From: Desulfarculaceae bacterium
Lineage (GTDB): Bacteria; Desulfobacterota; Desulfarculia; Desulfarculales; Desulfarculaceae
Direction of reading: 5' to 3'
DNA: 64,000 nt
NCBI GenBank assembly: GCA_020444545.1
Contig: JAHLKT010000003.1
Coordinates: forward strand, 1 to 64,000
Positions 9,544-17,404 of this stretch are shown piece after piece. Below the pieces are notes generated by a model. That model did not search any database. It was not told the origin of the DNA and worked only from the letters and a program-made list of their open reading frames with translations. The first letter of the stretch is position 1, and each line of letters starts with the position of its first letter. Made by a program: the position numbers and the translations under genes.

Positions 9544-9559
9544 TAATATAGCTATATTA
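9544..9559. promoter_or_regulatory. 16-bp AT-rich palindrome upstream of hdrA (candidate operator)
   Basis: TAATATAGCTATATTA is a perfect 16-bp inverted repeat in an otherwise GC-rich region, about 290 bp before the hdrA ATG. Symmetry and composition fit a dimeric regulator site or an overlapping -10 element. I cannot match it to a known consensus. Confidence 0.4.
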
Positions 9560-9851
9560 TAGCTCCAATCAGGCGGTAGGACATGCCAGTTCGCTTCGGC
9601 TTCACTTGAGTGCCCGTGGGCCACGCTACCCGGGCACGGTAGACCGAGAATGCCGAGGCTGTCCTAACCTAGTCCACGGGCCTTCGCCCGCCAGCCTTAT
9701 TCAATCCTCCCTCCACCTCCCGGGTCGGCCCCCATCGGGGCCCTGGTTCCCTCCGGCGGTTTCGCCGGGACGCGTAGCGATAATTTCAGCCGACGCCCAT
9801 AAGGCGGCAAGAACCCAAGCAGGCGGCTAGCCCGCCGGGGAAAAACAGACC

Positions 9852-12800
9852 ATGAGTGAGGTGCTCAACGATCAAGTCCGGCAGCTCTGCCGTGGGGCGG
9901 AGAACGGCGAGTTCGGCGACGTGATGGTGGTGGGCGGCGGGATATCGGGCATCCAGGCCGCCTTGGACCTGGGCACTGCCGGCTTCAAGGTCTACCTGGT
10001 GGACAGCGCGCCCACCATCGGCGGGCACATGGCCCAGCTTGACAAGACCTTCCCCACCAACGACTGCTCCATGTGCATCGAGTCGCCCAAGTTCGTGGAG
10101 TGCAACCGCCATCCCAACATCGAGATAATGACCTACACCGAGGTGGATTCGGTGGAGGGCCGGGCGGGCGACTTCACGGTCACCCTGTTCCAGAAGCCGC
10201 GCTACATCATCGAGAGCAAGTGCACCGGCTGCACGGTGTGCGTGGAGAACTGCCCGGCCACCTACCCGGACCAGTTCAACCAGGAGATATCGGACAACAA
10301 GTCCATCCACATCTACTTCGCCCAGGCCATCCCCCTGAAGCCCTACATCGATCAAAGCTGTCTGTACCTGAAGGAAGGCAAGTGCCGGCTCTGCGAGGCG
10401 GTGTGCAAGACCGGGGCGATCGACTTTCACCAGAAGGGCGAGAGGCTCCAGGTCAAGGTGGGGGCGGTGATCCTGGCGGCCGGTCTGGAGCCCTTCGACC
10501 CTTCCGGGCGGCCGGAGTATCACTACGGCGAGTTCGCCAACGTGGTGACCAGCATGGACTACGAGCGCCTGCTCTGCGCCACCGGCCCTTACGAGGGCGA
10601 GATTCTGCGGGCCTCGGACGGCAAGCACCCCCACAACATCGCCTGGATCCATTGCATCGGCTCGCGCCGGGTGACTCCCGGGGACAACGGCTACTGCTCG
10701 GCGGTGTGCTGCACCTACACCCAGAAGCAGGTGATCCTGACCAAGGACCACGACGCGGAGGCCCGCTGCACCATCTTCCACAACGACATCCGCTCCTACG
10801 GCAAGGACTTCGAGCGCTTCTACGCTCGGGCCGAGGCTTTGCCGGGCACCCGCTTCATCCGGGCTTACCCCAGCATCGTGCGCGAGGACCCGGAGAGCAA
10901 GAACGTGACCCTGCGCTACGCCACCCCGGAAGGGGTCAAGGAAGAGGAGTTTGACATGGTGGTGCTCTCGGTGGGGCTCAACCCGCCCAAGGGCATGACC
11001 GCTTTGGCCGCCAAGTGCGGGGTGGAGCTGGAGCCCCACGGATTCTGCCAAAACCAGCCCTTCAACCCCATGCAGACCTCGCGGCCGGGCATCCTGGTCA
11101 GCGGCGCCCTGCAAGGCCCCATGGACATCCCCGAGGCGGTGGTCACGGCCAGCGGGGCGGGCTCCCAGTGCGGCCAATTACTCAACTACCGCCGGGGCAA
11201 GCTCTCGCGGGAGCGGGTCTACCCGGCCGAGCGCGACGTGTCCCAAGAAGAGCCGCGCATCGGGGTGTACGTGTGCCACTGCGGGGCCAACATTGGGCGC
11301 ATCGTGGACGTGCCGGGCACCGTGGAGTACGCCAAGAGCCTGCCCCACGTGGTGCACGCCGAGGAGAGCCTGTTCATCTGCTCCACCGAGGCGGCGGCCA
11401 TGCTGGCCGAGGACATCGAGCAGCGCGGGCTGAACCGGGTGATCGTGGCCGCCTGCACCCCGCGCACCCACGAGCCCCTGTTCCGCGACACCCTCAGGGA
11501 AGCGGGCATTAACCAATACTATTACGACATGGCCAACATTCGGGAGCACTGCTCCTGGGTGCACTCCAAGGAAAAGGAAGCGGCCACGGACAAGGCCCAG
11601 GACATCATCCGCATGTCCGTGGCCCGGGCCCATTTCCTGGAGGCCCTGCAAGAGTTCGACCTGCCGGTGGACGACCGGGCCCTGGTGGTGGGCGGCGGGG
11701 TGGCGGGCATGACCGCCGCCCTGTCCATCGCCGAGCAGGGGCACGAGGTGTTTTTGGTGGAAAAGGCCCCTGAGCTGGGCGGCCTGGCCCGGCGCATCCA
11801 CCACACCCTGGAGGGCCGGGAAGTGGGGGGCTTTGTGCGCGATATGGCCGACAAGGTCTTCAAGCACCCCCTGGTCCACGTGTACACCAAGGCCGAGATC
11901 AGCGAGGCCAGCGGCTATGTGGGCAATTTCTTCACCAAGGTCGTCTCCTCGCGCGGCATCAGCGAGATCCGCCACGGGGCCACGGTGATCGCGGTGGGGG
12001 CCGAGCTCTACGAGCCCACGGAATACCTCTACGGCCAGGACCCCCGGGTGATGAACCACCTGGACCTGGAGGACAAGATCGTCGGGCACGATCCCCTGCT
12101 GCGCGAGGCCCGAGCGGTGGTGATGATCCAGTGCGTGGGCTGCCGCAACGAAGAGCGGGGCTATTGCAGCCGGGTGTGCTGCGGCGAGTCCATCAAGAAC
12201 GCCCTGGCCCTCAAAGAGGCCGACCCTGAGCGCGAGGTCTACATCCTCTTCCGCGACATGCGCACCTACGGCTTCAAGGAGGACTATTACCGCGAGGCCA
12301 GCGAAAAGGGGGTGCGCTTCATCCGCTACACCCCTGAAGACCCGCCCCGGGTGGAGGCGACGGACGATGACGAGGGCCGGCCCGTGCTCAGGGTGTCGCT
12401 GACCGACCCTGTCCTGGCCGAGGAGCTGGCCATAGACGCGGACCTGTTGGCCTTGGCCGCGGCGGTGGTGCCCAACCAGGCGGCCAAGCAGATCGCCCAG
12501 ATGTTCAAGGTGCAGCTGGGGCCGGACGACTTCTTCCAGGAGGCCCACGTCAAGCTCAGGCCCGTGGACTTCGGGGCCGAGGGGGTGTTCCTCTGCGGCA
12601 TGGCCCACTACCCCAAGTACCTCTCCGAGACGATCAACCAGGCCTATGGCGCGGCGGGCCGCGTGCTGACCCTCTTGGCCAACGACACGGTGGTGGCCTC
12701 GGGCTCGGTGTGCGCGGTGGAGGCGGAGCGCTGCATGGGCTGCGGGGCCTGCGTGGAGGCCTGCGCCTATGGGGCCATCGAGCTCAAGAACACCAAGCAA

Positions 12801-13007
12801 GGCCCCAAGGCCGAGATCATCCCCATCCTGTGCAAGGGCGACGGCCTGTGCAACAGCAAGTGCCCCACCGAGGCCATCCAGCTGAAGCACTACACCGACC
12901 AGGAGCTGTCCCACCAGATACGGGCCGCCCTGCACCAGGAGTTGGACCTGAACCAAGGCGCGGAGCCCGCGCCCCCGGCCGGAAAGGCGGCTTCCCATGG
13001 GTGCTAG
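9852..13007 (+). CDS. hdrA: Tandem HdrA-like FAD/iron-sulfur protein
   Basis: This 1051-residue protein carries two HdrA units. Unit 1 has a GGGISG dinucleotide fold (about 27-35), the HdrA Cys cluster around CSMCIESPKFVEC, and an inserted ferredoxin (CTGCTVCVENCP near 124, CRLCEAVC near 178). A linker resembling the HdrA N-terminal domain (CHCGANIG ... CTPRTHEPLF) leads to unit 2, with a second FAD fold (GGGVAG near 613) and CVGCRNE/CSRVCC cysteines. Two 4Fe-4S motifs end the protein (CMGCGACVEAC near 961, CKGDGLCNSKC near 994). HdrA flavins bifurcate electrons in methanogens and sulfate reducers. With FdhA upstream, MvhD overlapping downstream and no HdrB/HdrC here, it likely passes formate electrons between ferredoxin and another carrier. 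Confidence 0.92.
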   Translation: MSEVLNDQVRQLCRGAENGEFGDVMVVGGGISGIQAALDLGTAGFKVYLVDSAPTIGGHMAQLDKTFPTNDCSMCIESPKFVECNRHPNIEIMTYTEVDSVEGRAGDFTVTLFQKPRYIIESKCTGCTVCVENCPATYPDQFNQEISDNKSIHIYFAQAIPLKPYIDQSCLYLKEGKCRLCEAVCKTGAIDFHQKGERLQVKVGAVILAAGLEPFDPSGRPEYHYGEFANVVTSMDYERLLCATGPYEGEILRASDGKHPHNIAWIHCIGSRRVTPGDNGYCSAVCCTYTQKQVILTKDHDAEARCTIFHNDIRSYGKDFERFYARAEALPGTRFIRAYPSIVREDPESKNVTLRYATPEGVKEEEFDMVVLSVGLNPPKGMTALAAKCGVELEPHGFCQNQPFNPMQTSRPGILVSGALQGPMDIPEAVVTASGAGSQCGQLLNYRRGKLSRERVYPAERDVSQEEPRIGVYVCHCGANIGRIVDVPGTVEYAKSLPHVVHAEESLFICSTEAAAMLAEDIEQRGLNRVIVAACTPRTHEPLFRDTLREAGINQYYYDMANIREHCSWVHSKEKEAATDKAQDIIRMSVARAHFLEALQEFDLPVDDRALVVGGGVAGMTAALSIAEQGHEVFLVEKAPELGGLARRIHHTLEGREVGGFVRDMADKVFKHPLVHVYTKAEISEASGYVGNFFTKVVSSRGISEIRHGATVIAVGAELYEPTEYLYGQDPRVMNHLDLEDKIVGHDPLLREARAVVMIQCVGCRNEERGYCSRVCCGESIKNALALKEADPEREVYILFRDMRTYGFKEDYYREASEKGVRFIRYTPEDPPRVEATDDDEGRPVLRVSLTDPVLAEELAIDADLLALAAAVVPNQAAKQIAQMFKVQLGPDDFFQEAHVKLRPVDFGAEGVFLCGMAHYPKYLSETINQAYGAAGRVLTLLANDTVVASGSVCAVEAERCMGCGACVEACAYGAIELKNTKQGPKAEIIPILCKGDGLCNSKCPTEAIQLKHYTDQELSHQIRAALHQELDLNQGAEPAPPAGKAASHGC

Positions 13008-13794
13008 CGCAAAATTCACTCCCAAGATGGTGGGCATCATCTGCAACTGGTGTTGCTACGGCGGGGCGGACCTCTGCGGGGTCTCGCGCTTCCAATACCC
13101 CCCCTACATCCGTCTGATCCGGGTGATGTGCTCGGGCCGGGTGGACATGAAGCACATCCTGGGGGCATTCGCCGAGGGCGCGGACGCGGTGTTCATCGGC
13201 GGCTGCCACCTGGACGACTGCCACTACATCACCCACGGCAACTACGAGGCGCTGAGCATGGTGCAGCTCACCCGGCGTTTGCTGGAGCACGCGGGGGTGG
13301 AGCCGCGCCGCCTGCGCATCGAGTGGGTCTCGGCCGGGGAGGGCATCCGCTTCGCCAACCTGATGAACGAGTTCGGCCGGGAGATGGAAAAGCTGGGCCC
13401 CCTGGGGCAAAGCGAGGGAGTCGAGGCCGGGGAGCTGCAAGCCAGGCTGGGCGAGGTGCTGCGCCTGGTGCCCTACATCAAGATGGCCCAGCGGGAGAAG
13501 CTGGCCCTGCACCTGCGCGACAACCCGGCGGACTATGAGCAGCTCTACAGCGCGGAGGAGGTCGAGCGGCTCCTGCGCGAGGTCCCCATTTATGAGATCG
13601 ACCCGGAGAAGTGCCAGGCCTGCATGATCTGCGCGAAACGCTGTCCGGTGGAGGCCATAACGGGGGCCAAGAAAACCCCGCATGTCATCGACCAGTCCCG
13701 GTGCATCAAGTGCGGCACATGTTTGGACGCCTGCCCGCCGCGCTTCGGGGCCATAAAGATGGAGTCCCCCCTATCTGAGGGAAGCCTCCCATAG
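12997..13794 (+). CDS. mvhD: MvhD-type electron-transfer subunit fused to a HymB-like 2x[4Fe-4S] tail
   Basis: A 265-residue protein. Residues 1-140 are an MvhD (FlpD, hydrogenase iron-sulfur) domain with CNWCCYGGADLC (about 16-27), a CSGRVD motif and GCHLDDCHY, which bind a 2Fe-2S cluster and hand electrons to HdrA. After a helical linker (about 145-200), the C-terminus has two ferredoxin motifs (CQACMICAKRCP near 206 and CIKCGTCLDACP near 236), very like the tail of NuoF/HymB subunits. It overlaps the end of hdrA by 11 bp, so the two are translationally coupled. The fused tail probably extends the electron wire toward FdhA or soluble ferredoxin; that is inference. Confidence 0.9.
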   Translation: MGASAKFTPKMVGIICNWCCYGGADLCGVSRFQYPPYIRLIRVMCSGRVDMKHILGAFAEGADAVFIGGCHLDDCHYITHGNYEALSMVQLTRRLLEHAGVEPRRLRIEWVSAGEGIRFANLMNEFGREMEKLGPLGQSEGVEAGELQARLGEVLRLVPYIKMAQREKLALHLRDNPADYEQLYSAEEVERLLREVPIYEIDPEKCQACMICAKRCPVEAITGAKKTPHVIDQSRCIKCGTCLDACPPRFGAIKMESPLSEGSLP

Positions 13795-14383
13795 CACGCA
13801 TAAGGTGTCCGGAGGTGTTTCAAGGAGAGGCATGCAGGCCTGATAATGGCCAAGAAGCATTAACCTGCCGCCCACTCTTCTGATCAGTCATGAATCACCT
13901 CCGTCAAGCAAGTTACTCGCTTGGTTCGGTGTCCGACAAATCTGGGCTGGATCATCTGCCCAGCGGGTTTGTCCTTGAGTTGGCGCTTGGCCCGGCCCAG
14001 GATCGGCCCTACCCGTGGAACGCACCATGGCTTGTCCGCCTCGGGTTAAGCCGCGGGAGCCGGCCCCATAGTCCGCATGACCGCCGGCGTCACCCATCCT
14101 GCCGCGACCCGGAGCGGGGAACCCTTTGGTTTGTGCGTAAACAACTGGTCATTTTAGGTTATTATGCAAAGCTCCAACCGCACCCCAACCGCTTTGCTTT
14201 TATTTGCCACGTGACCGGCCATATAACCGTTCTATAAATTTAGCGTAAATTTATTTGGCCTACCTTTGGCCCCCGCCCTGACGCGCAATGGGGGGAGGCG
14301 GTCAATAACCTGTCAATAACAGGTTTTTACTGGAAAGGCCGAAAGATATATTGAATGCTCGCCCCTGTTTTGTTACAAAAAGA
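13795..14383 (+). other. Intergenic region upstream of the riboswitch
   Basis: No convincing gene is seen between mvhD and the riboswitch. The segment 14140-14345 is AT-richer than its surroundings and should carry the promoter for the riboswitch transcript. It contains GTCAATAAC twice, 11 bp apart (14301 and 14312), the second lying in the hairpin described separately. Confidence 0.45.
14307..14331 (+). terminator. Short hairpin with T run and overlapping direct repeat
   Basis: AACCTGT (14307-14313) pairs with ACAGGTT (14319-14325) around CAATA and is followed by TTTTTA, an intrinsic-terminator layout that could end the hdrA-mvhD transcript. The sequence also contains GTCAATAAC in two copies one helical turn apart, so a protein-binding site is an alternative reading. 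Confidence 0.4.
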
Positions 14384-14535
14384 AATCCGGTGCCCGCAAG
14401 GGCTCAAAAGGGAAGACGGTAACAAGCCGTCGCGGTCCCGCCGCTGTAGCCGGGGACGAACGCCGCGAAATGTCACTGCCGCAAGGCGGGAAGGCGCGGT
14501 CAGTAGGGAGATCCGGGAGCCAGAAGACCTGCCGG
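14384..14535 (+). promoter_or_regulatory. Cobalamin (B12) riboswitch
   Basis: The conserved parts of the cobalamin aptamer are present in order: CCGGTGCC at the 5' end, AAGGGAAGACGGT, GCGGTCCCGCCGCTGT, a B12-box-like TGTCACTGCCG, GGCGGGAAGGCG, and the closing GAGCCAGAAGACCTGCC. Adenosyl- or methylcobalamin-class aptamers with this layout usually repress uptake or synthesis genes when B12 is present. An intrinsic terminator at 14646-14676 follows within the leader, so control is probably by premature termination. The regulated gene is the exported protein at 14827. Confidence 0.93.
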
Positions 14536-14645
14536 ACAGAACACGAGGACCCGCCATTGCCGCCGCAGACAGCGGTTCATGGGTTCACCATGGCCTATGG
14601 TGGAGGGCGCGTCCGGGAGACCAAGCGAAATCAGGGTGCAATCTC

Positions 14646-14676
14646 CCCAGCCCAAGCAGGGCTGGGTTTTGTTTTT
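14646..14676 (+). terminator. Riboswitch-associated intrinsic terminator
   Basis: CCCAGCCC (14646-14653) pairs with GGGCTGGG (14659-14666) around a 5-nt loop, followed by TTTTGTTTTT. It lies between the cobalamin aptamer and the coding region, 150 bp before the ATG, as expected for the expression platform of a transcription-terminating riboswitch. Confidence 0.8.
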
Positions 14677-14826
14677 GGCGGGGCGCATAGGCCCCGCGAG
14701 GCAAAAGGCGGCTTGGTTGGGTCAGCGCCCGGCCAACCGTCTGCCCGGCCCGAAAACACGGCACAGCCAAGGAATTCAGCGGTAAGACCACGATCCCACA
14801 ACACATCATTAGGAGAACCACAAGAG

Positions 14827-16317
14827 ATGATGACTAAAAAGAACGGCCTGCTGATAATTTTCACCCTGTTGCTGGCGCTGGGGGCCGGGTCGGCCTTGGC
14901 CGACCACCCGGTGGTGCCTTACAACCAGGGCCATCCCATCGCCTTTCCGGTGGTGACCACCTGGGTGGAGCCCCCGCTGGTGATGGCCAAGCCGGTGAAC
15001 CCGGTGTACGTGCCCACCCTGCCGGGCCTGCTGGCCGGCAAGCCGGCCGTGAACTTCATGGGCGGCAAGATACCCAAGCACGACGGCCTGACCATCAAAC
15101 AAAGCAAAGTGGCCGGAGGCAAGGTGACCATTCCGGTGGGTGGCTTTGTGTTCAAGTGGGATACCACCCGGGGCATCCTGCCGGTGGTGGGCTCCACTGA
15201 GTATGTGTTCGGCCCGGAGAACCTGTGGTACTACGTGGACTACCCTGGCGCGGTGATCGTCAAGGCCACCAACGTGACCCTCAAGAGGGGCGAGAAAAAG
15301 GTGGTGGGTGACAATGTCTTCCATTACCTATCGGCCACCGGCCACGGCTGCTTCCGCAACCCGGTGGTGGACCTGCGCACCGAGTCCGGGGTGGCCTGGG
15401 ACTTCGTGGGCATGGCTCCGGCCACCTTCACCGTGGGCCTGACCAAGCAGGACCCGGGCAAGGACTTGCACTACGGCTATCCCGCGGGCAGCAAGCCCGG
15501 CGGCCCGCAAGAGGCGGTGCTGTTGGACTACAACCAGCTTTTCGCCTCGCGGGATAAGATCAGCGGCAAGCAGATCACCCTGGACACCATTTACAGCACC
15601 GACTTGCAGACCTGGACCATGAGCCCCACCCTGGCCTTCAAGGGCCGGGTGGCGGACGGCAAGACGGTCAAGGCCGGCGCTTATCAGGTGCAGGTGACGG
15701 AGGCCAAAGCCACGCCGGACAAGCAGAGCGCCAAGGTGCGCTTGCTCAAGGACGGCAAGGAGCTGGCCGCCAAGACCCTGGTCTGGCGCCCCAAGGCCGA
15801 CCGCTACCTCTCGCCCTACAATGTGAAGTGGCAGAAGAATGTGCTGCTCAAGCACGATGGGGTCATCGTGCACCTGCTGGCCGCCCACTACCCCAAGATG
15901 TCCAACCCGGTCAACGCCCAGGGAGCCGAGCTGGCGGTGTACACCGATTGCATCGAGGTCAGCGACGGCAAGCCCTGCCCCTGGGACAAGCGCTTCGCCT
16001 TGGACTTCCAGCAATGCCCCCAGGGCCACGGCTTTGGCACGGTGTTCTGGAACACCATGCCCATCGTGCTGGACGCCAAGAATCCGGTGTTCAAAGGGCC
16101 GGCCGGTTACCTGAGCCTGGTCATCGACAAAATAGAGGGTGACCAAGTCACCTTCCATCTGGCCACGGCCAAGGGCAAATCCCTGGAGTTCACCAAGACC
16201 GGCAACGTGGACCTGATCCTGGGTCAGGGGCGGGCCCAAAAGGACCTGATCCGCGATCTGAATCACGCCACCGAGCGCGAGATGTACCGTCAGTTGGAGA
16301 AGAGCCGGGCCAAGTAG
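14827..16317 (+). CDS. Exported protein of unknown function under cobalamin control
   Basis: A 496-residue protein with a textbook Sec signal (MMTKKNGLLIIFTLLLALGA..., cleavage ALA|DHP near residue 25), so it is periplasmic or surface-exposed. The mature part is rich in beta-forming Val/Gly/Thr segments. It has a few cysteines (HGCFRN; then DCIEV, KPCPW and QQCPQGHG close together, suggesting a disulfide or metal site). I recognise no family and see no TonB box, beta-barrel end or cobalamin-binding motif. AGGAGA ten bases before ATG 14827 supports the start. It is the only gene between the riboswitch and the terminator at 16342, so it is the riboswitch target. A role in corrinoid capture or in replacing a B12-dependent step is inference. 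Confidence 0.85.
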   Translation: MMTKKNGLLIIFTLLLALGAGSALADHPVVPYNQGHPIAFPVVTTWVEPPLVMAKPVNPVYVPTLPGLLAGKPAVNFMGGKIPKHDGLTIKQSKVAGGKVTIPVGGFVFKWDTTRGILPVVGSTEYVFGPENLWYYVDYPGAVIVKATNVTLKRGEKKVVGDNVFHYLSATGHGCFRNPVVDLRTESGVAWDFVGMAPATFTVGLTKQDPGKDLHYGYPAGSKPGGPQEAVLLDYNQLFASRDKISGKQITLDTIYSTDLQTWTMSPTLAFKGRVADGKTVKAGAYQVQVTEAKATPDKQSAKVRLLKDGKELAAKTLVWRPKADRYLSPYNVKWQKNVLLKHDGVIVHLLAAHYPKMSNPVNAQGAELAVYTDCIEVSDGKPCPWDKRFALDFQQCPQGHGFGTVFWNTMPIVLDAKNPVFKGPAGYLSLVIDKIEGDQVTFHLATAKGKSLEFTKTGNVDLILGQGRAQKDLIRDLNHATEREMYRQLEKSRAK

Positions 16318-16341
16318 AGCCCAACCCGCGTGACCAAGACA

Positions 16342-16372
16342 GAGCCCCCGGCAACGGGGGCTCCGTTCTTTT
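16342..16372 (+). terminator. Intrinsic terminator after the cobalamin-controlled gene
   Basis: GAGCCCCCG (16342-16350) pairs with CGGGGGCTC (16355-16363) closed by a GCAA tetraloop and followed by CGTTCTTTT. A compact, strong rho-independent terminator. Confidence 0.85.
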
Positions 16373-16702
16373 CTAGGGGCATGCCTCGGCGGGCGGCTGT
16401 TCAGGTCCGCCGGGAGGGCGGGAGGTTGCTTGATCCGCCGCCGGCCGCAGGAAGAGATAGACTACATCCTGGCAATAGTAGGGGTGACTAGGGCCCTAGA
16501 ATTGCCCCTCTCTTTGGTGGAACTGGCCCAATTATCCCGGGATGCCCGGTGCCAGCCTCCTGACCGATCATTTGTCCTCGCCCGCCGAGCTTAAAGTTAA
16601 AACCCGGGGTGCGCCGAACCCACGGCGATCTTTGCCCCGGCTCGGCTAAAAGTCCAAAATTTTCCTCAGAAATTCGCGCGGTTTTTCAGGCAATGGCAAA
16701 GA
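16373..16702. other. Intergenic region left of the island
   Basis: About 330 bases between the terminator at 16342 and the old tRNA terminator at 16703. I see no gene, RNA or repeat in it. Confidence 0.4.
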
Positions 16703-16734
16703 AAAGAGGCCAGCCGCAACCGGCTAACCTCTTT
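16700..16734 (-). terminator. Original tRNA-Glu terminator, displaced to the left end of the island
   Basis: AAAGAGG plus AGCCG (16703-16716) pair with CGGCT plus CCTCTTT (16721-16734); on the minus strand a T-rich tail follows. It sits directly beyond the displaced tRNA-Glu 3' end, so it probably terminated tRNA-Glu before the island came in. A very similar hairpin replaces it at 59281-59311. Confidence 0.65.
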
Positions 16735-16740
16735 ATATAA

Positions 16741-16788
16741 TTTGGCAGTCCCAACGGGGTTCGAACCCGTGTCTTCGGCGTGAGAGGC
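16741..16788 (-). repeat. attL: 48-bp duplicate of the tRNA-Glu 3' part
   Basis: These 48 bases are identical to 59318-59365, which form the 3' part of the intact tRNA-Glu gene (CCA end, T arm, variable loop, anticodon arm up to the loop). Identity stops in the anticodon loop. This is the standard duplicated core left when a tyrosine-recombinase element inserts into a tRNA gene. It fixes the left boundary of a 42.6-kb island. Confidence 0.95.
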
Positions 16789-16856
16789 AGCCCAGGGGGA
16801 CGGATTCCGCCATTTTAAGCCGGTTTGGGCCGGTTTTTACCCCTTTTTACCGAGTA

Positions 16857-16880
16857 AACTGTAGCCAGAACTGTAGCCAA
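16857..16880. repeat. Arm-type integrase site candidate, left end
   Basis: AACTGTAGCC...CTGTAGCCAA here matches the 24-bp stretch at 59251-59274 at 21 of 24 positions in the same orientation. Each copy contains two CTGTAGCC words 12-13 bp apart. Their place just inside each att core fits arm sites for the integrase. Confidence 0.55.
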
Positions 16881-16969
16881 GACTACGATGCAGAAGTTGG
16901 AGAAGGTGTTCTCTGGCTTGTTTTCAAGGCCGTGAGGGTGAGTGAATCAAATTTTGGGACCTCGCTGGC

Positions 16970-17404
16970 TTATGGCTCAGATCGACATACAACCGCCGGG
17001 TCCAAAGTAAAGGCACAAGGCTGGCCCTGCTGGGCCTGCCAGTGATGGACCTCGAAGCGCGAGGTACAGCCGGCATCTTCCCAAAGAGCGGTCCGCCCTC
17101 GCGGGTCACAGACCAGCAATACAGCGTGACCCTGCCAAGTCTTGGTTAGCATCACGTCTCCCTGAAAATTAATTAGGAGGTCGCTGCTGTCAGCGCGATT
17201 CAGGCAGCTTGCAACCAGCTCTCGGTTCGCCAAACCTGGTGGCGGCCCACTTGGGTCTTGTAGGCAAGCCTCCAGAATACTAGTAACGCGGGAGAGTTCC
17301 GCTGCCCTTTGGTATATTGCCTCTGATTTGGGTTGACCGCAAATCGCACATCCTATGGTCATCAACAAGGCAAGGCCGGCCAGACAGCCCAGTGCCGCAC
17401 GCAT
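16970..17404 (-). CDS. Small lipoprotein-like exported protein, unknown
   Basis: A 144-residue protein with a hydrophobic N-terminus (RAALGCLAGLALLMTIGCAICG) that ends in a weak lipobox (TIGC), so it may be an outer-membrane or inner-membrane lipoprotein. The rest is soluble, with Cys residues in EACLQD, ASCLN, LVCDP and AGCTS that could form disulfides. No family is recognised. The ATG at 17404 overlaps the stop of the preceding phospholipase-like gene (TGATG), so it is coupled to it; a GTG at 17407 is an alternative start. GC content is lower than in the chromosome proper. Confidence 0.65.
   Translation of the reverse strand: MRAALGCLAGLALLMTIGCAICGQPKSEAIYQRAAELSRVTSILEACLQDPSGPPPGLANRELVASCLNRADSSDLLINFQGDVMLTKTWQGHAVLLVCDPRGRTALWEDAGCTSRFEVHHWQAQQGQPCAFTLDPAVVCRSEP

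Larger units (their letters stand above)
9426..9851 (+). other. Intergenic region between fdhA and hdrA with palindrome
   Basis: This 426-base gap holds the GC hairpin at 9437-9467, then an AT-rich stretch with the perfect palindrome TAATATAGCTATATTA at 9544-9559, then GC-rich sequence with several small inverted repeats up to the hdrA start. No gene is seen. Its length and the AT island suggest that hdrA-mvhD has its own promoter. Confidence 0.5.

Noticed and set aside
7152-13046. Very long antisense frames opposite fdhA, hdrA and other GC-rich genes (up to about 620 codons)
   Set aside because: They mirror the third-base G/C bias of the real genes, encode His/Gly/Leu/Val-rich low-complexity sequence with no domain, and lie fully opposite well-identified proteins.
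16741-16788. A functional tRNA gene at the left island end
   Set aside because: Only the 3' part is present; the sequence leaves the tRNA pattern within the anticodon loop, so it is the att duplicate.
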